A stretch of 64,000 nt of DNA, taken from the NCBI GenBank assembly GCA_905160935.1, contig CAJHZI010000423.1, positions 2,772,001 to 2,836,000 on the forward strand, in the 5' to 3' direction. Below the pieces are notes generated by a model, which searched no databases, was not told the origin of the DNA, and was given only the letters and a program-made list of their open reading frames with translations. Shown here piece after piece: positions 60,853-64,000 of the stretch. Position numbers and translations under genes: made by a program. Origin of the DNA: Enchytraeus crypticus. Taxonomy: Eukaryota; Annelida; Clitellata; Enchytraeida; Enchytraeidae. The first letter of the stretch is position 1, and the number at the start of each line of letters is the position of its first letter.

Positions 60853-63800
60853 CTATACTATTATACTGAACAATATATAATCATATATATATATATATAT
60901 ATATATGATTATATTAATGTATTGCTGTAATGGAATGCAATAGCTTCTTTTGTTTTGCTGATTAATTTGTTAATCTTTTGTAATTTTGTAGACCGACGTT
61001 TGGCAGAGTGATAGATCTCACAAGGGAAATGTTTGTAGATGCAGTGGATAAGGAAAATCATTTAATTCCGGTTATAATTCATATCTATGAAAAGGTTCTA
61101 TTTTCCTATTGTTTTTATTGTTGTAAATTCTGTTAATCCTTAATTTTACAAATCTGTTTCAAAATTTTTCTTCATTAGCCGAATCGTCACTTGATGTTGA
61201 TGAGTTGCTTCTATTTGTCAGTTACGGATGATTTTAAAAGTTATCACATAGCTAGGAATACTGCGTGGAACTTATAGTTTTTGATTGATCATAGTGATCC
61301 GTGGTTCATTATAGCCCTGCATTAAATAACAGAATTAATACTTAAATTAATATTTTTCTGAACAACAATAGTAATTGAGCTGACCCGTCTGACTCTATTC
61401 TTGTGGTTAAGTCTCTATTCATCGTCTTCACCATTGTTTCAATCACAGTTTAACTAGGGTCGGGCTACTAATCGACCTTTTTTCTATTCATTTTGAAAAT
61501 TTTATAGCAATTTAATGGATTAGTCTCTAACTAACCACTAAACTAATAAATTTTCTATTTCACTATCTGGATGTTATGATTGGTATCTGGATGTTATGAT
61601 TGGTATCTGGATGTTATGATTGGTTGTTGATATTCTGCACACAGGGAGCGCCAGGCTGTGACGTGATGAACAGTTGTCTGGAGGCTCTAGCAACAGAATA
61701 CGTCTCTGCCAAGTTCTGCAGGATCAGAGCTTCTCAGGTTCAGCTCAGCTTAAACTTTGTAAGTCTCAATCTTTCTAAGTTGAATCATTTATATGCACGT
61801 AAGAGTCCAGTGTTTATAGACAGTTGATAAAAGCTTTAAGAAATAGGAAGAAAAACTGAATAGGCCACATTCTTAGGGGGAAAAGTTTATTAAAGGAGGT
61901 CATAGAAGGTAGAATGGAAGGAAAGAGAAGCAGAGGCGGACCTTGGTTAGGAGTGTTTGATAATTTAGCGATCTACATGGATGTGGACATGAAGAGAAGA
62001 GCAGAATACAGAGAAGAGTGGAGGCGTTATATACCATGGACCTGCCAGTAGGCCATGCATTGAGAGAAAGAAGTGTCTAATGATGTGTTAGTACTGAGTG
62101 CTAGATGTTGTCATATTGCATAATGTTCTGTATCCGTTGAAAGTGACATTGTGTTGTCATCAAAGATTGCAACTGTTCATTACTCTTTTCTAACAAATAA
62201 TTCTACAGATTATCCCTTTTCTAATTCAATGATTTTTATGCTGAGTCCTAGAGATTGTGTAATATATTGCTATCAGATAGATCTTGATTCTTTGATTGAT
62301 TGTAATACTACAGTCTAAACAACATATGTCTCATGTTGATTATTGACTTGATTGATTGTAATACTGCAATCTAAACAACATATATCTCATCTTGATTATT
62401 GACTTGATTGATTGTAATACTGCAGTTTAAACAACATATATCTCATGTTGATTATTGACTTGATTGATTGTAATACTGCAGTCTAAACAACATATATCTC
62501 ATGTTGATTATTGACTTGATTGTTGTAATACTGCAGTCTAAACAACATATATCTCATGTTGATTATTGACTTGATTGTTGTAATACTGCAGTCTAAACAA
62601 CATATGTCTCATCTTGATTGATGACTTTCTGTACTTGGTAATATTAATTGATTCTCTGCAGTCTATCAGTGGACTGCCAGCACTCCTCGTATATCGCAAT
62701 GGAGAACTGATAGGAAATTTTCTGCGTCTCGCTGATGAGTTAGGAAGCGATTTCCAAGCAGGAGATGTGGAAGGATTCTTGATTGAGTAAGTTTGATTGA
62801 GTTTGATACTAGAATTTAATTCCTCGTGTTGTGTCCGGGTTACTTGAAGAATAGACCAACTGTGTAAATATGCACGTGTCTTAGAAGGCGACACAAAAAC
62901 AAGATCCAAACCAGCATCAGAAAGGGGATTCAGTTGGTGAGCGCCTTGGCTCCAGAAATTGCTAAAAAAACTTAACGAATGGAAAATAGTCTATTCGTAT
63001 CCCAACCCTTGTTAAACTAGGATTTAAGGGAGGATGATGATGAATAATATAATTAATGTACGTCCTGTGTTGTGACCGTATCGCTAAGGAATAGACTAGG
63101 AGTGGAAATAAGTACCTTGGACCTACCACTTGGCAGGACACTAGAGAGACAAAAAGCACCTTATAGAAACAATTTGATGCCACCTGTCTAGATGAATGAC
63201 GAATAAGCCACCGGTTGTGACGTCACTGAAAGTGTAACTCATAACCCCTTGTACTGCCGGCTTAACCAGTCTTGTTGTCTTCTAGTCGATCATTTGCAAA
63301 GTCCTAAATAATTTCTGAGGCAGTTACAGAATTGACTATTAGTCGATAAACATTTTGCAACATCAGTTTTCATAAATTTAATATAGTTTTTTTGTAATTT
63401 ATTTTAGATTATATTCTATTCTTTTGAGGCCTTCAGGCTAAACGTTCGTTTGTAAATTGATTTACATTTATATGTTATTGACGATGTTTATGCCTCATAT
63501 TGCTCATATTTGCACTTTGTTATTTTTGCCTTTTATACTTTATTTTCATTTCATTGGTTTTTACATCTTGTATACTTTAACCTATATGCGTTTACACACG
63601 TGCATATTGTTATTTTGAATTAGTGCTTGTTAAGCGTTATTTATATTTAATTGTCTTTCTATATATTTCTTCTGACAAAACAGATAAAATGACTACTGTT
63701 GCAGTTATGGCTGGAGCCATTTATAAGACACTCGACCGCGGATCCGTATTTGCGGGATTCAAATCCTGGGCTCGCCGTCACTGACATGACTTTCGAGTGA

Positions 63801-63963
63801 GGTTTCATTTGACGTTAACCTTAGCTTTACCTTAGTTTTATGAACTTGTACTATTACACTTTTGTATTGTTGTTGCAGAAATGGAATGTTACCTGATGAG
63901 CCGACCAGATCAAAGGCTGTGATAAGAAATTCTGCAGTGCAGCAAGATTCTGATAGTGACTAG
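58753..63963 (+). CDS. PDCL: phosducin-like protein 1 (PDCL/PhLP1), 7 coding exons
   Basis: Exons 58753-58920, 59486-59611, 60390-60529, 60992-61094, 61645-61758, 62662-62786, 63879-63963 total 861 nt (286 aa; human 301) with all phases in register. N-terminus: LLGEKVHYYCSSSEDEDD, a conserved acidic stretch that in PhLP1 is a CK2 target, then the phosducin signature TGPKGVIEDWRRFKQLETEK. A coiled acidic helix follows (EEEFEDMEEEFLKEYRQKRL), then the thioredoxin-like domain (IPVIIHIYEKG, CLEALATEYVSAKFCRIRAS, GLPALLVYRNGELIGNFLRL) and the tail VIRNSAVQQDSDSD. The family works in the cytosol as a co-chaperone with CCT/TRiC to assemble G-beta with G-gamma. The ATG directly follows an acceptor (TTTCCTCTAG). 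The exon 3 donor is CT|GTACTT, chosen because it alone keeps frame and homology. Confidence 0.94.
59818..60060 (-). repeat. SINE-like element, family B, reverse, in PDCL intron 2
   Basis: + strand order: CTCTCTCACTGCACTGCCAT, GACAGGTCCATG, TGCTTTCATGCTTCATATAA, ATGGCTTCTGGGGTGGTTTC, GTTGCCTCCTATGACTCGTG, GTTTGCCTAATCTTCAGTGT, CCCTGACG. This is tail, middle and head of family B in reverse, with moderate divergence. Confidence 0.8.
60773..60874. repeat. 102-bp palindrome with (AT)n centre, PDCL intron 3
   Basis: ATTGTTCAGTATAATAGTAT (from 60773) is exactly mirrored, as complement, at the right end (to 60874). The centre is a self-complementary AT run. A second smaller palindrome (AATCATATATAT...ATATATGATT) follows at once. 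Confidence 0.95.
61420..61510 (-). repeat. SINE-like A / LINE L-A tail, reverse, PDCL intron 4
   Basis: CATCGTCTTCACCATTGTTT, CAGTTTAACTAGGGTCGGGC, ACTAATCGACC: shared 3' tail only, degraded TCA run. Confidence 0.6.
61564..61624 (+). repeat. 3 x 20-bp tandem repeat just before PDCL exon 5
   Basis: TATCTGGATGTTATGATTGG is repeated three times, ending about 20 bases before the exon 5 acceptor at 61644. It occupies the expected branch-point zone of intron 4. Confidence 0.9.
61815..62085 (+). mobile_element. LINE 3' end, family L-B, in PDCL intron 5
   Basis: ATAGGAAGAAAAACTGAATA, CACATTCTTAGGGGGAAAAG, GGTCATAGAAGGTAGAATGG, GAAGAGTGGAGGCGTTATAT, ACCATGGACCTGCCAGTAGG, then a weak GAGAGAAAG tail. 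Collinear with the 4.1 and 35.2 kb copies. Only the last ~90 codons and tail remain. Confidence 0.8.
62290..62630 (+). repeat. 6 x 52-56 bp tandem array carrying acceptor-like CTGCAG|TCT, before PDCL exon 6
   Basis: Units of TTGATTGTAATACTGCAG plus TCTAAACAACATATATCTCA and TGTTGATTATTGACT. In most units CTGCAGTCTA matches the true exon 6 junction (TTGATTCTCTGCAG then TCTATC at 62662). Some units have CTGCAATCT or CTACAGTCT. Confidence 0.9.
62828..63045 (+). repeat. SINE-like element, family A, in PDCL intron 6
   Basis: Head (GTGTTGTGTCCGGGTTACTT, GAAGAATAGACCAACTGTGT, CACGTGTCTTAGAAGGCGAC), middle (CATCAGAAAGGGGATTCAGT, GAGCGCCTTGGCTCCAGAAA), shortened tail (TCTATTCGTATCCCAACCCT, AGGATTTAAGGGAGGATGAT). 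It lacks the ~50 bases before the tail found in the 51.4 kb copy. Confidence 0.85.
63055..63150 (+). repeat. internally deleted SINE-like family B copy, PDCL intron 6
   Basis: A degraded head (GTCCTGTGTTGTGACCGTAT, GGAATAGACTA) is fused directly to the B tail (TACCTTGGACCTACCACTTG, GCAGGACACTAGAGAGAC). The whole B middle is missing. It immediately follows an A copy. Confidence 0.65.
63705..63835 (+). repeat. SINE-like element, family C, PDCL intron 6
   Basis: TGGCTGGAGCCATTTATAAG, ACTCGACCGCGGATCCGTAT, GCGGGATTCAAATCCTGGGC (good B box), CTCGCCGTCACTGACATGAC, TTTCGAGTGAGG, TGACGTTAACCTTAGC. It lies only ~45 bases before exon 7. Confidence 0.75.
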
Positions 63964-64000
63964 TAGTTTGATAAAGTAGTCCTATTTCATTAGTATTTTC

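Noticed and set aside
1-64000. LTR retrotransposons, endogenous viruses, Polintons
   Set aside because: No gag, protease, integrase, capsid or envelope-like frame and no paired long terminal repeats were recognised; all reverse transcriptase fragments are of non-LTR type.

Overview
The window is AT-rich nuclear DNA from an invertebrate animal. Four multi-exon genes with GT/AG introns belong to animal families: an AGGF1 orthologue, an ACK/TNK2-related protein, a CNBP-type zinc-knuckle protein and phosducin-like protein 1 (PDCL). The rest is intronic or intergenic sequence full of non-LTR retrotransposon fragments, SINE-like repeats and tandem arrays. The phylum cannot be settled from the sequence alone. 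No LTR, retroviral or Polinton element, CRISPR array or genuine tRNA/rRNA gene was seen.

Layout. 1-22.3 kb has no host gene that I can recognise. It holds dispersed repeats of five SINE-like families (called A to E here), LINE 3' ends, one longer LINE fragment (16.8-18.2 kb) and a 23-bp tandem array. 22.8-33.6 kb (+) is AGGF1: 12 coding exons, 689 codons, every junction in phase. 33.6-42.1 kb is repeats, including an 11-bp satellite (35.8-36.5 kb) and a 23-bp array (40.0-40.5 kb). 42.15-44.5 kb (-) is the C-terminal part, or a kinase-less version, of an ACK/TNK2 protein. 45.2-50.1 kb holds two LINE fragments, three SINE-like copies and CA-rich DNA. 50.3-54.3 kb (+) is CNBP-like (4 coding exons, 213 aa). 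58.75-63.96 kb (+) is PDCL (7 coding exons, 286 aa), with a stop codon 37 bases before the window ends.

The host genes have unrelated housekeeping or signalling roles and form no pathway: G-patch/FHA RNA- or chromatin-linked factor, tyrosine-kinase-family scaffold, nucleic-acid-binding zinc knuckles, and a CCT/G-beta-gamma co-chaperone.

Three observations stand out. (1) Exon-intron junctions are copied into tandem arrays: a 5 x 50 bp acceptor array at AGGF1 exon 6, a roughly 10 x 31 bp donor array at AGGF1 exon 8, and an acceptor-like array before PDCL exon 6. (2) The SINE-like elements are modular. One 5' head is joined to the 3' tails of two different LINEs, and a separate SINE-like family shares its tail with an L2/CR1-type LINE. 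(3) All four genes have a candidate 3' splice site 0-16 nt before the start codon, which suggests either 5'-UTR introns or spliced-leader trans-splicing.
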